Assembly (NCBI RefSeq): GCF_029543105.1
Contig: NZ_JARQXB010000008.1
Coordinates: 62,001 to 126,000 of the forward strand
DNA length: 64,000 nt
Direction: 5' to 3'
Source: Stenotrophomonas sp. HITSZ_GD
GTDB lineage: Bacteria > Pseudomonadota > Gammaproteobacteria > Xanthomonadales > Xanthomonadaceae
Part shown: piece after piece, positions 30,537-40,244 of the stretch
Position numbering within the stretch: position 1 is the first letter of the stretch
How the letters are laid out: every line of letters starts with the position of its first letter
Notes under the pieces: model-generated
What the model was told of the DNA's origin: nothing
What the model saw: the letters and a program-made list of their open reading frames with translations, nothing else
Databases searched by the model: none
Position numbers and translations under genes: made by a program

Positions 30537-31753
30537 TGGCGCTGTTCCGCTACAAGGCGCTCAACGGCGAGGGCGAGCTGCTCGACGGGCAGATGGAAGC
30601 GGCCAGCGAGGCCGAAGTCGTCGCGCGCCTGCAGGAGCAGGGTCACCTGCCGGTGGAGACGCGCGTGGCCGGCGCCGACGAGCGCGGCCCGGGCCTGCGC
30701 GTACCATGGCGCGCGCGCGTGCTGGCCGGCGCGGCGCTGGTGCAGTTCACCCACCAGCTGGCGAGCCTGCTCGGCGCCGGGCAACCGCTGGACCGCGCGC
30801 TGTCGATCCTGATCGAGCTACCGGAAGACGCGCGCGAGCGCCGCACCTTGGCCGCCATCCGCGACGCGGTGCGCGGCGGCGCGCCGCTGTCCACCGCGCT
30901 GGAGCGCCAGCATGGCGTGTTCTCGCGCCTGTACGTGAACATGGTGCGCGCCGGCGAAGCCGGCGGCAGCCTGCACGAAACGCTGCAGCGCCTGGCCGAC
31001 TACCTCGAGCGCAGCCAGGCATTGCGTGGGCGGGTGATCAACGCGCTGGTGTATCCGGCGATCCTGCTGGTGGTGGTCGGCCTGGCGCTGCTGTTCCTGC
31101 TCGGCTACGTGGTGCCCCAGTTCGCGCAGATGTACGAGAGCCTGGACGTGGCGTTGCCCTGGTTCACCCGCGGCGTGCTGGCGGTGGGCCTGTTCGTGCG
31201 CGATGCGTGGATCGTGTTCGTGGTGCTGCCGGCGGTGGCGCTGCTGTGGCTGGAGCGGCGGCGGCGCGATCCCGCGTTCCGGCTCGCGCTGGATGGCTGG
31301 CTGTTGCGCCGTCGCCTGTCCGGCGACCTGCTCGCCCGGCTGGAAACCGCGCGCCTGGCACGCACGCTGGGGACCTTGCTGCGCAATGGCGTGCCGCTGC
31401 TGCAGGCGTTGGGCATCGGCCGCGGCGTGCTGGGCAACCGCGTGCTCGCCGCCGAGGTCGAACGCGCCACCGAGGAAGTGCGCAACGGCCACGGCCTGGC
31501 GAGCGCGCTGGGGCGCGGCAAGCAGTTCCCGCGGCTGGCGCTGCAGATGATCCAGGTGGGCGAGGAATCCGGCGCGCTGGACACGATGCTGCTGCGCGTG
31601 GCCGACACCTTCGAACAGGAAACCGCGCAGGCCATCGACCGCCTGCTGGCGGCGCTGGTGCCGCTGCTCACCCTGTTGCTCGCCGCGGTGGTCGGCGGGG
31701 TGATCATCGCCGTGCTGGTGCCCTTGTACGACCTCACCAATGCGATCGGCTGA
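30536..31753 (+). CDS. xpsF: Type II secretion inner-membrane platform protein XpsF (GspF)
   Basis: This polytopic inner-membrane protein is the base on which the pseudopilus is assembled. The 405-residue product starts MALFRYKALNGEGELLDGQMEA, the GspF family opening. It has two repeated cytoplasmic helical domains (about 70-170 and 270-375) and three membrane helices (about 168-195, 215-240 and 375-400). The FTHQLASLLGAGQPLDRAL and LARTLGTLLRNGVPLLQAL segments are the paired family signature. The ATG at 30536 is favoured over the GTG one codon earlier. A 93-bp gap follows before xpsG, the largest within the cluster. Confidence 0.95.
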   Translation: MALFRYKALNGEGELLDGQMEAASEAEVVARLQEQGHLPVETRVAGADERGPGLRVPWRARVLAGAALVQFTHQLASLLGAGQPLDRALSILIELPEDARERRTLAAIRDAVRGGAPLSTALERQHGVFSRLYVNMVRAGEAGGSLHETLQRLADYLERSQALRGRVINALVYPAILLVVVGLALLFLLGYVVPQFAQMYESLDVALPWFTRGVLAVGLFVRDAWIVFVVLPAVALLWLERRRRDPAFRLALDGWLLRRRLSGDLLARLETARLARTLGTLLRNGVPLLQALGIGRGVLGNRVLAAEVERATEEVRNGHGLASALGRGKQFPRLALQMIQVGEESGALDTMLLRVADTFEQETAQAIDRLLAALVPLLTLLLAAVVGGVIIAVLVPLYDLTNAIG

Positions 31754-31846
31754 ACGGGCGATGCGCCGTTTTCGCCATCGCCTTTGCCGCGGCTGCCCGC
31801 TAACCTCGCAGGCCGCATCCCCTTCTTCATCCACCAGGAAGCCCGC

Positions 31847-32281
31847 ATGATCCACCGACGCCGTTTCGCTCCCGCCGCTGCGCCGCGCGGCCAGTCCGGC
31901 ATGAGCCTGCTGGAGATCATCATCGTCATCGTGCTGATCGGCGCGGTGCTCACGCTGGTCGGCAGCCGCGTGCTGGGCGGCGCGGACCGCGGCAAGGCCA
32001 ACCTGGCCCGCTCGCAGATCCAGACGTTGGCCGGCAAGGTCGAGAACTACCAGCTCGATACCGGCAAGCTGCCCACCAAGCTCGACGACCTGGTCAACGC
32101 GCCGGCCGGCGCGGCCGGCTGGCTCGGCCCGTATGCCAAGCCGGCCGAGCTCAACGATCCGTGGGGCCACCCCATCGACTACCGCGTGCCGGGCACGGGC
32201 CGCCCGTTCGACCTGATCAGCCTGGGCAAGGATGGCCAGCCCGGGGGCAGCAGCTACGACGCGGATATCGTCTACGAGTAA
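31847..32281 (+). CDS. xpsG: Major pseudopilin XpsG (GspG)
   Basis: This is the main subunit of the type II pseudopilus. The 144-residue precursor has an 18-residue basic leader cut by prepilin peptidase at G18/M19 (QSG-MSLLEI), with Glu23 at +5, followed by the hydrophobic N-terminal helix. The globular part ends in the GspG-specific calcium-site region (DPWGHPIDYRVPG ... DLISLGKDGQPGGSSYDADI). AGGAAG lies just upstream of the ATG. The prepilin peptidase (XpsO/PilD) is not in this window. Confidence 0.95.
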   Translation: MIHRRRFAPAAAPRGQSGMSLLEIIIVIVLIGAVLTLVGSRVLGGADRGKANLARSQIQTLAGKVENYQLDTGKLPTKLDDLVNAPAGAAGWLGPYAKPAELNDPWGHPIDYRVPGTGRPFDLISLGKDGQPGGSSYDADIVYE

Positions 32282-32287
32282 GCCGCC

Positions 32288-32764
32288 ATGGCCCCCGGCC
32301 CGCGGATGACGCGCCGCCGCGCGCGCGGCGTCACCCTGCTGGAGATGCTGCTGGTGATCGCGTTGATCGCGGTGGCTGGCGTGCTTGCCGCCGGCGTGCT
32401 CGGCGGCGGCATCGAGGGCCTGCGCCTGCGCTCCAACGGCAAGCAGCTGGCCGCCGAGCTGCGGCTGGTGCGTACCCGCGCGATGGCCAGCGGCGTGCCG
32501 CAGCAATTCGAGATCGACCCGCGCAACGGCCGTTGGTCCAGTTCGCTGGGCCATCGCGGGCAGGTGCCGGCGCAGTTGCGCGTGGGCTTTACCGGCGCGC
32601 GCGAAGTGCAGCCGCGGCAAGGCACCGGCGCGATCCGCTTCTTCGCCGATGGCGCATCCAGCGGCGGGCGCATCGAATTGGCCGCGCGGCAGGCGCGCTG
32701 GCGCATCGACGTGGCGTGGATCACCGGCGAAGTGCGCAGCGGCCGGGTCGAGGTGCCGCGATGA
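32288..32764 (+). CDS. xpsH: Minor pseudopilin XpsH (GspH)
   Basis: The 158-residue minor pseudopilin has a prepilin cleavage site at G14/V15 (ARG-VTLLEM) with Glu19 at +5. A hydrophobic helix and a beta-rich C-terminal domain follow (AAELRLVRTRAMASGVPQQFEID is typical GspH). It starts 6 bp after xpsG, and its stop overlaps xpsI by 4 bp. An internal ATG at 32306 would leave a shorter, still cleavable leader. Confidence 0.92.
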   Translation: MAPGPRMTRRRARGVTLLEMLLVIALIAVAGVLAAGVLGGGIEGLRLRSNGKQLAAELRLVRTRAMASGVPQQFEIDPRNGRWSSSLGHRGQVPAQLRVGFTGAREVQPRQGTGAIRFFADGASSGGRIELAARQARWRIDVAWITGEVRSGRVEVPR

Positions 32765-33180
32765 AGCACCAGCGCGGCTACACGCTGATCGAGGTGATCG
32801 TGGCCTTCGCGCTGCTCGCGCTGGCGCTGGGCCTGCTGATCGGCACGCTCTCCGGCGGCGCGCGGCAGGTGCGCGCCGCCGAGCAGGCCACCCGCGCCAC
32901 GCTGCACGCGCAATCGCTGCTGGCCGGGCTGGAGATGGACGGCCCGCTGCGCGCGCAGCATCGCGATGGGCGTTGGGAAGAGGGCCGCTACACCTGGCGG
33001 CTGGACGTGCAGCCGTGGACGGACCCGCAGCCGCCGGCCACGCCGCAGCCCGTATCGCCCATGGACCCGCAGCTGTTGCAGCTGGACCTCACCGTGCGCT
33101 GGGGCGAGGCACCGGAGCAGCAACTGCACTGGCGCAGCCTGCGCCTCGTGCCGCCCGCGCTGGAAGGACGTGCGCCATGA
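32761..33180 (+). CDS. xpsI: Minor pseudopilin XpsI (GspI)
   Basis: This 139-residue minor pseudopilin is cut at G6/Y7 (HQRG-YTLIEV), with Glu11 at +5. The short leader and the following AEQATRATLHAQSLLAGLE helix are typical of GspI, which nucleates the tip complex with GspJ and GspK. It overlaps both neighbours by 4 bp (ATGA), so translation is likely coupled. Confidence 0.92.
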   Translation: MKHQRGYTLIEVIVAFALLALALGLLIGTLSGGARQVRAAEQATRATLHAQSLLAGLEMDGPLRAQHRDGRWEEGRYTWRLDVQPWTDPQPPATPQPVSPMDPQLLQLDLTVRWGEAPEQQLHWRSLRLVPPALEGRAP

Positions 33181-33812
33181 GCCCGCGCCGCGCCGCCGGC
33201 TTCACCCTGGTCGAGGTGCTGCTGGCCACGGTGCTGCTGGCGGCCGGCTTGACCCTGGCCTTCGCCACGCTGCGCTCGGCCGGCGCGGTGGGCGGGCGGG
33301 GCGAGGCGATCGCCGCGCGCAGCGAGCGCATGCGCACGGTGGAGGGCTTCCTGCGCCAGCGCCTGGCGGCCGCACTGCCGGTGATGATGGCGCGCGATCC
33401 CGGCACCCGGCAGCCGCTGCGTTTCATCGGCGAGGCGCAGCGCATGCGCTTCGTCGCCGACGTGCCCGACTACCTCGGGTTCGGCGGCCCCTATTTGCAC
33501 GATGTCCTCGTCGAAGGTCAGGGCCCGGCGCGGCGCCTGCAGATCCAGCTCACGCAGGTGCAGGCCGGCGAAACCCTCACGCCCGCGCGGCCGGTGCCGC
33601 CCGAACCGCTGGCCGACGGGCTGGTGGAGGTGCGCTTCGCCTATCGCGGCTTCGACCCGCGTGAGCGCCGCATCGGCGAATGGCAGGCCCAGTGGCCCGA
33701 CAGCGACCGCTTGCCGCGCTGGGTGCGCATCGAGTTGCGCGACGCCCAGGGCGATTGGCCGCCGCTGCTGGTGGCGTTGCCACAGGCCCCGCTGGAGCGC
33801 ACGTCGCTATGA
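33177..33812 (+). CDS. xpsJ: Minor pseudopilin XpsJ (GspJ)
   Basis: This 211-residue pseudopilin has cleavage site G8/F9 ([10 protein letters not shown]) with Glu13 at +5. The C-terminal GspJ domain ([11 protein letters not shown]..., [11 protein letters not shown]) follows. It is part of the I-J-K tip complex. The start and stop both overlap neighbouring genes (ATGA). Confidence 0.92.
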   Translation: MSPRRAAGFTLVEVLLATVLLAAGLTLAFATLRSAGAVGGRGEAIAARSERMRTVEGFLRQRLAAALPVMMARDPGTRQPLRFIGEAQRMRFVADVPDYLGFGGPYLHDVLVEGQGPARRLQIQLTQVQAGETLTPARPVPPEPLADGLVEVRFAYRGFDPRERRIGEWQAQWPDSDRLPRWVRIELRDAQGDWPPLLVALPQAPLERTSL

Positions 33813-34669
33813 GCCGGCACATGCGCGGCGTGGCGTTGGTGCTGGTGCTGTGGCTGATCGTGCTGCTCACGGCGATGGTGGGCGCCTTCGCGCTCACCGC
33901 GCGGGTGGAACACGGGCAGCAGGGCGTGCAGCGCGGCGCCGCGCGCGGGCAGATGGTCGCGCGTGCCGGGCTGGAGTACGCGCTCTGGCGCCTGCGTGGC
34001 GCGCCGGCCACGCGCTGGCGGCCGGATGGCCGCGCCTACGCGTGGGCCTTCGACGGCGTCCCGGTGCAGGTGCGCATCGTCGACGAAGGCGGCAAGGTCG
34101 ACCTCAACAGCGCCCCGCCAGCGCTGCTGGCCGGCCTGGTGCGTGCGCTGGGCGCCGAGCCCGCGCGCGCGCAGGCGGTGGCCGCGGCGATTGTCGATTG
34201 GCGCGACGCCGACAGCCTGCAGGCGCCCGGCGGCGCGGAGGATGCCGATTACGCCGCCGCCGGGCTGCCCTACGGGGCCAAGGACGCGCCGTTCGAAAGC
34301 CTGGGCGAGCTGCGGCTGGTGCGGGGGGTGGACGCCGAGTTGTACCGGCAGCTGCTGCCGAACGTGACGATCCACGGCCAGCGCGCGCAGCCCCTGGCGG
34401 CCTTCGCGCCGGCGCCGGTGCTCTCGGCGCTGGGCATGGACCCGGCGGCCTGGCTGGCGGCGCGGCAGGCGCCGCCCGGTGCCCCGGTCACGCAGGTCGA
34501 CCCGGCGGCCACGGCGACCGGGACCGGCACTTATAGTATTGAGAGCCGGGCACGCCTGGGCGAAGGACGCGAGGTGGTGCTGCGGGCGGTGGTACGTGCC
34601 GGCAGCGCGGGCGCCCGCGATTCGGCATACACCGTGTTGCAGTGGGAAGAGGGAGCGGCAGTGCAATGA
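33809..34669 (+). CDS. xpsK: Atypical pseudopilin XpsK (GspK)
   Basis: This 286-residue large pseudopilin caps the tip. The prepilin site is G7/V8 ([15 protein letters not shown]). It lacks Glu at +5, as expected for GspK. The large inserted alpha domain includes [24 protein letters not shown] and [10 protein letters not shown], both conserved GspK features. The N-terminal leader is unusually short. The stop overlaps xpsL by 4 bp. Confidence 0.93.
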   Translation: MSRHMRGVALVLVLWLIVLLTAMVGAFALTARVEHGQQGVQRGAARGQMVARAGLEYALWRLRGAPATRWRPDGRAYAWAFDGVPVQVRIVDEGGKVDLNSAPPALLAGLVRALGAEPARAQAVAAAIVDWRDADSLQAPGGAEDADYAAAGLPYGAKDAPFESLGELRLVRGVDAELYRQLLPNVTIHGQRAQPLAAFAPAPVLSALGMDPAAWLAARQAPPGAPVTQVDPAATATGTGTYSIESRARLGEGREVVLRAVVRAGSAGARDSAYTVLQWEEGAAVQ

Positions 34670-35790
34670 CCGCGTGGCGGCAAAGTCTCGAGCGCATCGG
34701 CCTGCGGATTCCGCCGGGGGCCGGCGGCTTCTGGCGCTGGTGGCAGTCGGCCCTGCTGGCCTGGCTGCCGGCGCGCTGGCAATGGCGGCTGGGCTTTTCG
34801 CCGGCGCGCCTGTTGCTGTGGCGCGAGGGCGCCGAGGTGGCGCTGGCCTGGCAACGCGCGCAGGGCGTGGAGCCGCTGGCGCGCCTGCCCGAGGCCGTGC
34901 CGCCGGCGGACTGGGATGCCTTGCTGCCGCCGCGCTTGCGCCCGCTGCCGCGGTTTTGGCTGCTGCCGGCCCATGCCGCGCTGCGCCGCCCGTTGCGCCT
35001 GCCGGCCGCCGCCGCGGCCCGCCTGCAGGACGTGGCGCGTTTCGAGATCGACCGGCAGACCCCGTTCACTGCCGACCAGGTGTGGTTCGACGTGCGCGCG
35101 CTCGGCCACCACGGCGATGCGCAGCTCGACGCCGAACTGGTGGTGGTGCCGCGCCGCGCCATCGAAGGCGAGGCGGGCATCGCGCCGGCGTGGCGCGCCT
35201 TGCTGGCCGGGGTGGACGTGCGCGATGGCGAAGGCCAGCCGCTGCGGGTGAACCTGCTGCCCCTCGCCGAGCGCCACGCGCATCGCGACCCGATGGCGCG
35301 CTGGAACCTGGCCGTGCTGGCAGTGGGGCTGTTCGCGCTGGCGGTCGGTTCGCAGTGGTTGCTGGACAACCGCGCCGGTGCGGCCGACGCGCTCGAAGCG
35401 CAGGTGCGCGAGGAGGCCCAGCGCGCGCGGCAGGTCGCGGTGCAGCGCGAGGAGCTCACCGCGCTGATCGAAGGCGCCGCGTTCTTCGAACAACAGCGCG
35501 CCGCCCGCCCGGCGGCGATCGAGGTGTGGAACGAACTCAGCCAGCGCCTGCCCGACGGCACGTACCTGGAGAAATTCTCGCTGGAGGGCGACCAGCTGCA
35601 ACTGATTGGCCTCAGCGACGAAGCCGCCGCGCTGGTCGAACGCCTCGATGGCGCGCCGACCTGGCGCAAGCCCGCGCTCACCGGCGTGTTGCAGAGCGAT
35701 GCCGGCAAGGGCCGCGACCGCTTCACCATCACGGCCACACTCGCCGCGCCCGGCGCCGCGCCGCCGCCCGCGGCCGGAGGTGGCCGATGA
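34666..35790 (+). CDS. xpsL: Type II secretion protein XpsL (GspL)
   Basis: This 374-residue inner-membrane protein recruits XpsE through its cytoplasmic actin-like part and pairs with XpsM. One membrane helix (about 213-232, [20 protein letters not shown]) divides the cytoplasmic domain from a coiled-coil/ferredoxin-like periplasmic domain resembling PilN. The N-terminal domain is shorter than in Enterobacteria, as I recall for Xanthomonas XpsL. The start overlaps xpsK (ATGA) and the stop overlaps xpsM (ATGA). Confidence 0.9.
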   Translation: MTAWRQSLERIGLRIPPGAGGFWRWWQSALLAWLPARWQWRLGFSPARLLLWREGAEVALAWQRAQGVEPLARLPEAVPPADWDALLPPRLRPLPRFWLLPAHAALRRPLRLPAAAAARLQDVARFEIDRQTPFTADQVWFDVRALGHHGDAQLDAELVVVPRRAIEGEAGIAPAWRALLAGVDVRDGEGQPLRVNLLPLAERHAHRDPMARWNLAVLAVGLFALAVGSQWLLDNRAGAADALEAQVREEAQRARQVAVQREELTALIEGAAFFEQQRAARPAAIEVWNELSQRLPDGTYLEKFSLEGDQLQLIGLSDEAAALVERLDGAPTWRKPALTGVLQSDAGKGRDRFTITATLAAPGAAPPPAAGGGR

Positions 35791-36401
35791 CCGCCGCCCC
35801 CGACCTGCGCGAGCGCGCCTGGGCGCTGGGCCTGCTGCTGCTGGTGCTGGCACTGGTCTACGGCGTGCTGGTCCATCCTTTCTTCGTGCAGCCGCTGCTG
35901 GCCACCGAGGCGCGCGTGCGCGCGGCCAGCGAGCGCGCGCAGCGCGTGCGCGCCGAGCTGCAGGAAGCCCCGCGCATCGCCGAACAGCTGCAGCGCGCCC
36001 GCGCGCAACTGTCCACGCGCCCCGGCTTCCTGCCCGAAGCCTCGGCCGAGCTGGCGGTGGCCGGCCTGGTGCAGCGATTGGAGGCGGTGGTGTCCGAAGC
36101 CAGCCCGGGGCACCGCAGCTGTGCGATCAGCAACCGCTCGGCGCTGCCGGTGGACCCGCAGGGCCGTTTTCCCCGCGTCGCGGTGCAGGTACGCCTGCGC
36201 TGCGGCACGCCGGAGCTGGCCAACGTGCTGCATGCGCTGGAATCCGGCACGCCGGGCTTGTTCGTGGACAACCTCAACGTGCTGGCGCAGCGCGCGGCGC
36301 TCTCGCCCGGCGACACGCCCAATGGCCTGGACGTGAGCTTCGATCTGGCCGGCTACGTGCGCCCCGGCGCGGTCGCCCCGGAGGCCACCCATGCGCCCTG
36401 A
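35787..36401 (+). CDS. xpsM: Type II secretion protein XpsM (GspM)
   Basis: This 204-residue bitopic inner-membrane protein is the partner of XpsL. One N-terminal membrane segment (about 13-35, LGLLLLVLALVYGVLVHPFF) is followed by a coiled stretch (ATEARVRAASERAQRVRAEL). A ferredoxin-like periplasmic domain carries two cysteines (HRSCAIS and RLRCGTPEL) that could form a disulfide. It overlaps xpsN by 11 bp. Confidence 0.88.
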   Translation: MTAAPDLRERAWALGLLLLVLALVYGVLVHPFFVQPLLATEARVRAASERAQRVRAELQEAPRIAEQLQRARAQLSTRPGFLPEASAELAVAGLVQRLEAVVSEASPGHRSCAISNRSALPVDPQGRFPRVAVQVRLRCGTPELANVLHALESGTPGLFVDNLNVLAQRAALSPGDTPNGLDVSFDLAGYVRPGAVAPEATHAP

Positions 36402-37176
36402 CGCGATCGGCTTGCGCCTGGGATGGCGGGCGGTGTTCGCCGGGTGGGCCGTGCTGGTGGCGGTGCTGGCCGGGTTGGGCATGGGTTCGCGCCTGCCAGC
36501 CGAAGATGCGGCGCTGCCCGCGCGCCCGTTGCCGGCGATTCCGACCGCCCCGCCGCGCCGGCTGGGCGAGCTGTCCGCCTACGCGGCGATCGCGCAGCGC
36601 CCGGTGTTCGCCGAGGACCGCCGCCCGCATCCGTTCTTCCTGGGCGGCAGCGATGCGCCGCAGGCCACCGGCCTGCGCCTGACCGGCGTGTTGCTGACGC
36701 CGCGCTTCCAGATGGCCACGATCACCACCGACCAGGGCCGTTCGCTGCGCCTGCGCTTGCAGGGCGACGCGGTCGATGGCTGGCGCCTGCTCACGCTCGC
36801 CCCGCGCAGCGCCACGGTGGAAGGGCCGGGCGGCGTGCGCACGCTGGACATGCAGGTCTTCGACGGGCGCGGCGGCGAGGCGCCCACCGCGCTGCGCGGC
36901 GCCGCCCCGGCCAACACGCCGGCCATGCCCGCGCCGCCGCCGAATGTGACGCCCGTGGCTGCCCCGGTGGTCGTCGCCCCGGCGCCGGCCGCCGCGCCCA
37001 CCTCGCAGGGTGGTGTGCCCGCGGCAGCAGCCGCTGCACCACCCGCGCCGCCGGCACCCAGCGAGGACCAGCTCAAGGCGATCCGCGAACGCATCGAAGC
37101 GCGCCGGCGCGCGCTGCAGCAGCAACAACAGAACCCGCAGCGCAACGGCGATGCCGCCGTGCCGCAGAACCCGTAG
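36391..37176 (+). CDS. xpsN: Type II secretion protein XpsN (GspC-like role)
   Basis: The product has 261 residues. A single N-terminal membrane segment (about 13-32) is followed by a homology-region-like periplasmic domain (FLGGSDAPQATGLRLTGVLLTPRFQMATITTDQG, about 80-115), reminiscent of the GspC HR domain. A long Ala/Pro-rich linker and a Gln/Arg-rich coiled tail end the protein. Xanthomonas lacks a canonical gspC, and XpsN is known to associate with XpsL/XpsM, which fits a role as the link to the XpsD secretin. No gspC is seen in the cluster. Confidence 0.85.
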   Translation: MRPDAIGLRLGWRAVFAGWAVLVAVLAGLGMGSRLPAEDAALPARPLPAIPTAPPRRLGELSAYAAIAQRPVFAEDRRPHPFFLGGSDAPQATGLRLTGVLLTPRFQMATITTDQGRSLRLRLQGDAVDGWRLLTLAPRSATVEGPGGVRTLDMQVFDGRGGEAPTALRGAAPANTPAMPAPPPNVTPVAAPVVVAPAPAAAPTSQGGVPAAAAAAPPAPPAPSEDQLKAIRERIEARRRALQQQQQNPQRNGDAAVPQNP

Positions 37177-37185
37177 AGTGCAGAC

Positions 37186-39390
37186 ATGACGTCACGCGTT
37201 GTCCTGATTTCCCTCCTCTTGGGCCTGCTGGCCGGCTGCGCAAGCACGCCGACCCCGGACGTGCGCCGCGCGCCGACCCAGCCACCGCCGCGCACCGCCC
37301 CGGTGGCCACCGACGATGCCGGCACCGACGCCGGCCCACAGCCGGTGATCCGCCGCGGCAGCGGCGAGGTGATCAACCGCGGCGCGGCCGCGCGCCCGGC
37401 GCCGGCGCTGTCGGCGGCGAGCACCGGCGAGGCGACGTTCAACTTCGAGGGCGAGTCGCTGCAGGCGGTGGTCAAGGCCATCCTGGGGGACATGCTCGGG
37501 CAGAACTACGTCATCGCCCCCGGCGTGCAGGGCACGGTGACGCTGGCCACGCCCAAGCCGGTCTCGCCGGCGCAGGCGCTGAACCTGCTGGAGATGGTGC
37601 TGGGCTGGAACAACGCGCGCATGGTCTACAGCGGCGGCCGGTACAACATCGTGCCGGCCGACCAGGCACTGGCGGGCACCGTGGCGCCGAGCACCGCGCC
37701 GGCCGCCAGCGCGCGCGGCTTCGAAGTGCGCGTGGTGCCGCTGCGCTACATCTCCGCCAGCGAGATGAAGAAGATCCTGGAGCCTTACGCGCGGCCCAAC
37801 GCGATCGTGGGCACCGACGGCTCGCGCAACGTCATCACCCTGGGCGGTACGCGCGCTGAGCTGGAGAACTACCTGCGCACGGTGGAGATCTTCGATGTCG
37901 ACTGGCTGTCGGGCATGTCGGTGGGCGTGTTCCCGATCCAGTCCGGCAAGGCACAGGACGTGGCCGCGGACCTGGAGAAAGTCTTCGGCGAAAAGAGCGG
38001 CACGCCCAGCGCGGGCATGTTCCGCTTCATGCCGCTGGAGAACGCCAACGCGGTGCTGGTGATCACCCCGCAGTCGCGCTACCTGGACCAGATCCAGCAA
38101 TGGCTGGAGCGCATCGACAGCGCCGGCGGCGCGCCGCGCCTGTTCTCCTACGAGCTGAAGTACATCAAGGCGCGCGAGCTGGCCGACCGGCTGGCCGAGG
38201 TGTTCGGTGCAAGCAGCCGCGGCAGCGGCGACAACGCCTCGCTGGCGCCGGGCGCCACCTCGATGCAGCTGGGCGACACGCTGGATTCGGCCAGCCTGGG
38301 GCGCGACGGCGGCGGCACGCTGGGCTCGAATGCGAGCGGTGGTTTCGGCAGCGCCGGCGGCACGAACGGCAGCGGCACCGGCACCGGCGGCGAGTTCAAC
38401 CTCTCGCCGCGCCAGAGTGGCAACGGCAGCGTCACGCTGGAAGTGCAGGGCGACCGCGTCGGCGTCTCGGCGGTGGAGGAAACCAATACGCTGCTGGTGC
38501 GCGCCTCGCCGCAGGCGTGGCGCTCGATCCGCGAAGTGATCGAGAAGCTGGACACCATGCCGATGCAGGTGCACATCGAGGCGCAGGTGGCCGAGGTGAA
38601 GCTGAGCGGCGAACTGAGCTACGGCGTCAACTGGTATTTCGAGAACGCCGTGGATGCACCCGTGGCCGACGGTGGCGCCGGCCTGCCGAGCGCGTTGGGG
38701 CGCGGCATCTGGGGCGATATCTCCGGCACCATCGGCAGTGGCGGCCTGGGCTGGACGTTCCTGGGCAAGAATGCCGCGGCGGTGATCTCCGCGCTGGACC
38801 AGGTCACCGACGTGCGCCTGCTGCAGACCCCGTCGGTGTTCGTGCGCAACAACGCCGAGGCCACGCTCAACGTGGGCACCAAGGTGCCGATCAACTCGGT
38901 CTCGGTGAACACGGCGCTCGGTTCGGACAGCACCTACAGCCAGGTGCAGTACCTGGACACCGGCGTGATCCTCAAGGTGCGCCCGCGCGTGACCCGCGAG
39001 GGCACCGTGTTCCTGGATATCGTGCAGGAAGTCAGTTCGGCCGGCGCCACGCCCGCCGGCTGCGATCCCACCAAATCGACCTGCAACCCGCCCATCGACA
39101 CGCGGCGCATCCACACCGAGGCGGCGGTGCGCAGCGGCGACACCATCATGCTGGCGGGCCTGATCAGCGACCAGGACGAGAACGGGTCGTCCGGCGTGCC
39201 CTTCCTCAGCCGCCTGCCGGTGGTGGGTGGCCTGTTCGGCCGGAAGACGCAGAAGGACACCCGCCAGGAAGTCATCGTGCTGATCACGCCGACCATTGTG
39301 AAGGACGCCAACGAGGCGGTGCGCTTCAACGACGAGTACGGCCGCAAGTTCAAGACGCTGGAACCGCTGTACACGCCCGCCAAGCAATGA
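37186..39390 (+). CDS. xpsD: Type II secretion outer-membrane secretin XpsD (GspD)
   Basis: The outer-membrane channel protein has 734 residues. The lipobox LLAGC puts the lipidated cysteine at Cys18, so the secretin is itself a lipoprotein. The N0 domain (FNFEGESLQAVVKAILGDMLGQNYV) and N1-N3 domains follow. The N3 domain is interrupted by a long Gly/Ser/Asn-rich loop (about 340-410). The secretin core contains VEAQVAEVKLSGELSYGVNWYF and ends VPFLSRLPVVGGLFGRKTQ-, the standard signature. Unlike most clusters, it is encoded last. The stop overlaps the next gene (ATGA). Confidence 0.96.
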   Translation: MTSRVVLISLLLGLLAGCASTPTPDVRRAPTQPPPRTAPVATDDAGTDAGPQPVIRRGSGEVINRGAAARPAPALSAASTGEATFNFEGESLQAVVKAILGDMLGQNYVIAPGVQGTVTLATPKPVSPAQALNLLEMVLGWNNARMVYSGGRYNIVPADQALAGTVAPSTAPAASARGFEVRVVPLRYISASEMKKILEPYARPNAIVGTDGSRNVITLGGTRAELENYLRTVEIFDVDWLSGMSVGVFPIQSGKAQDVAADLEKVFGEKSGTPSAGMFRFMPLENANAVLVITPQSRYLDQIQQWLERIDSAGGAPRLFSYELKYIKARELADRLAEVFGASSRGSGDNASLAPGATSMQLGDTLDSASLGRDGGGTLGSNASGGFGSAGGTNGSGTGTGGEFNLSPRQSGNGSVTLEVQGDRVGVSAVEETNTLLVRASPQAWRSIREVIEKLDTMPMQVHIEAQVAEVKLSGELSYGVNWYFENAVDAPVADGGAGLPSALGRGIWGDISGTIGSGGLGWTFLGKNAAAVISALDQVTDVRLLQTPSVFVRNNAEATLNVGTKVPINSVSVNTALGSDSTYSQVQYLDTGVILKVRPRVTREGTVFLDIVQEVSSAGATPAGCDPTKSTCNPPIDTRRIHTEAAVRSGDTIMLAGLISDQDENGSSGVPFLSRLPVVGGLFGRKTQKDTRQEVIVLITPTIVKDANEAVRFNDEYGRKFKTLEPLYTPAKQ

Positions 39391-40244
39391 GTGCCGCCGC
39401 CCCCATCGTCCTGCTGCCGGTCGGCACCGACGACCGCGCGCTGGACGCCTGCCTCGCCGCGCTCGAGGCGGGCACGCCGCCGGGTACGCCGGTGTGGCTG
39501 GCCGACGACGCGCAGGCAGGGCCGCGCGGCGTGGCGGTGGTCGAGGGCTGGCTGGCGCGCACGCGCCTGCAGGCGCACTACACGCGGCGTGAGCGCCCGA
39601 TCGGCGAGGTCGCGCATCTGGATGAAATGCTGCGCGCCTGCGGCGGCGCCGACGTGGTGGTGCTGTCTTCGCAGGCGCGTCCGCTGCCCGGTTGGTTGCG
39701 CCAACTGGAGGCCTGCTTCGCCCGCGATGCCGCCATTGCCAGCGCCACGCCGTGGAGCAATGCCGGCGAGGCGGCGGCGTGGCCGCGGTTGGGCGAGATC
39801 AATCCGCTGCCGGATGATGCCGAGCGCCTGGCCGCCGCCTGCGCGGCGATGCCGCCGCTGCACCCGGAGCTGCCCGCCGCCATCTGCCATGCCGTGGCGC
39901 TGCGCGGCAGCGCGCGCCAGCGCGCCGGCGGCCTGGATGCCAGCAGCTACGGCGCCTGGTATGCGGCGCTGATCGACCTGAGCCTGCGCATGGCCGGGCT
40001 GGGTTGGCGCAACGTGCTGTGCGAGACGACCTTCGTCGCGCGCGCCGAAGAAGGCGTGCCGGCCGATGGCGACATGGATGCGCTGGCCACGCGCTGGCCG
40101 GCATGGCATTCGCGCCTGGCCGGGTTCCTGATGGAAGATCCGCTCTCGGCCTTGCGCACGCAACTGCAACAGCTTTACGACGCCACGCCGGTCGCGATGC
40201 CGCAGCGCGACCTGTTCGGCGGTACCCAGGGGGAAGAGGAATGA
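39387..40244 (+). CDS. GT2-like glycosyltransferase, probably lacking the catalytic DxD
   Basis: This 285-residue protein is translationally coupled to xpsD (ATGA). It has the outline of a GT2 family glycosyltransferase: a short N-terminal strand, ERPIGEVAHLDEMLRACGGADVVVLSSQARPLPGWLRQLEACF, and a later ASATPWSNAGEAA segment. In active relatives the middle of the first motif reads like LLNSDT. Here it is SSQA, so the metal-binding Asp residues are missing. It may be inactive, structural or regulatory. The coupling to xpsD and to a second GT2 gene suggests a joint role, which is unknown. Confidence 0.6.
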   Translation: MSAAAPIVLLPVGTDDRALDACLAALEAGTPPGTPVWLADDAQAGPRGVAVVEGWLARTRLQAHYTRRERPIGEVAHLDEMLRACGGADVVVLSSQARPLPGWLRQLEACFARDAAIASATPWSNAGEAAAWPRLGEINPLPDDAERLAAACAAMPPLHPELPAAICHAVALRGSARQRAGGLDASSYGAWYAALIDLSLRMAGLGWRNVLCETTFVARAEEGVPADGDMDALATRWPAWHSRLAGFLMEDPLSALRTQLQQLYDATPVAMPQRDLFGGTQGEEE

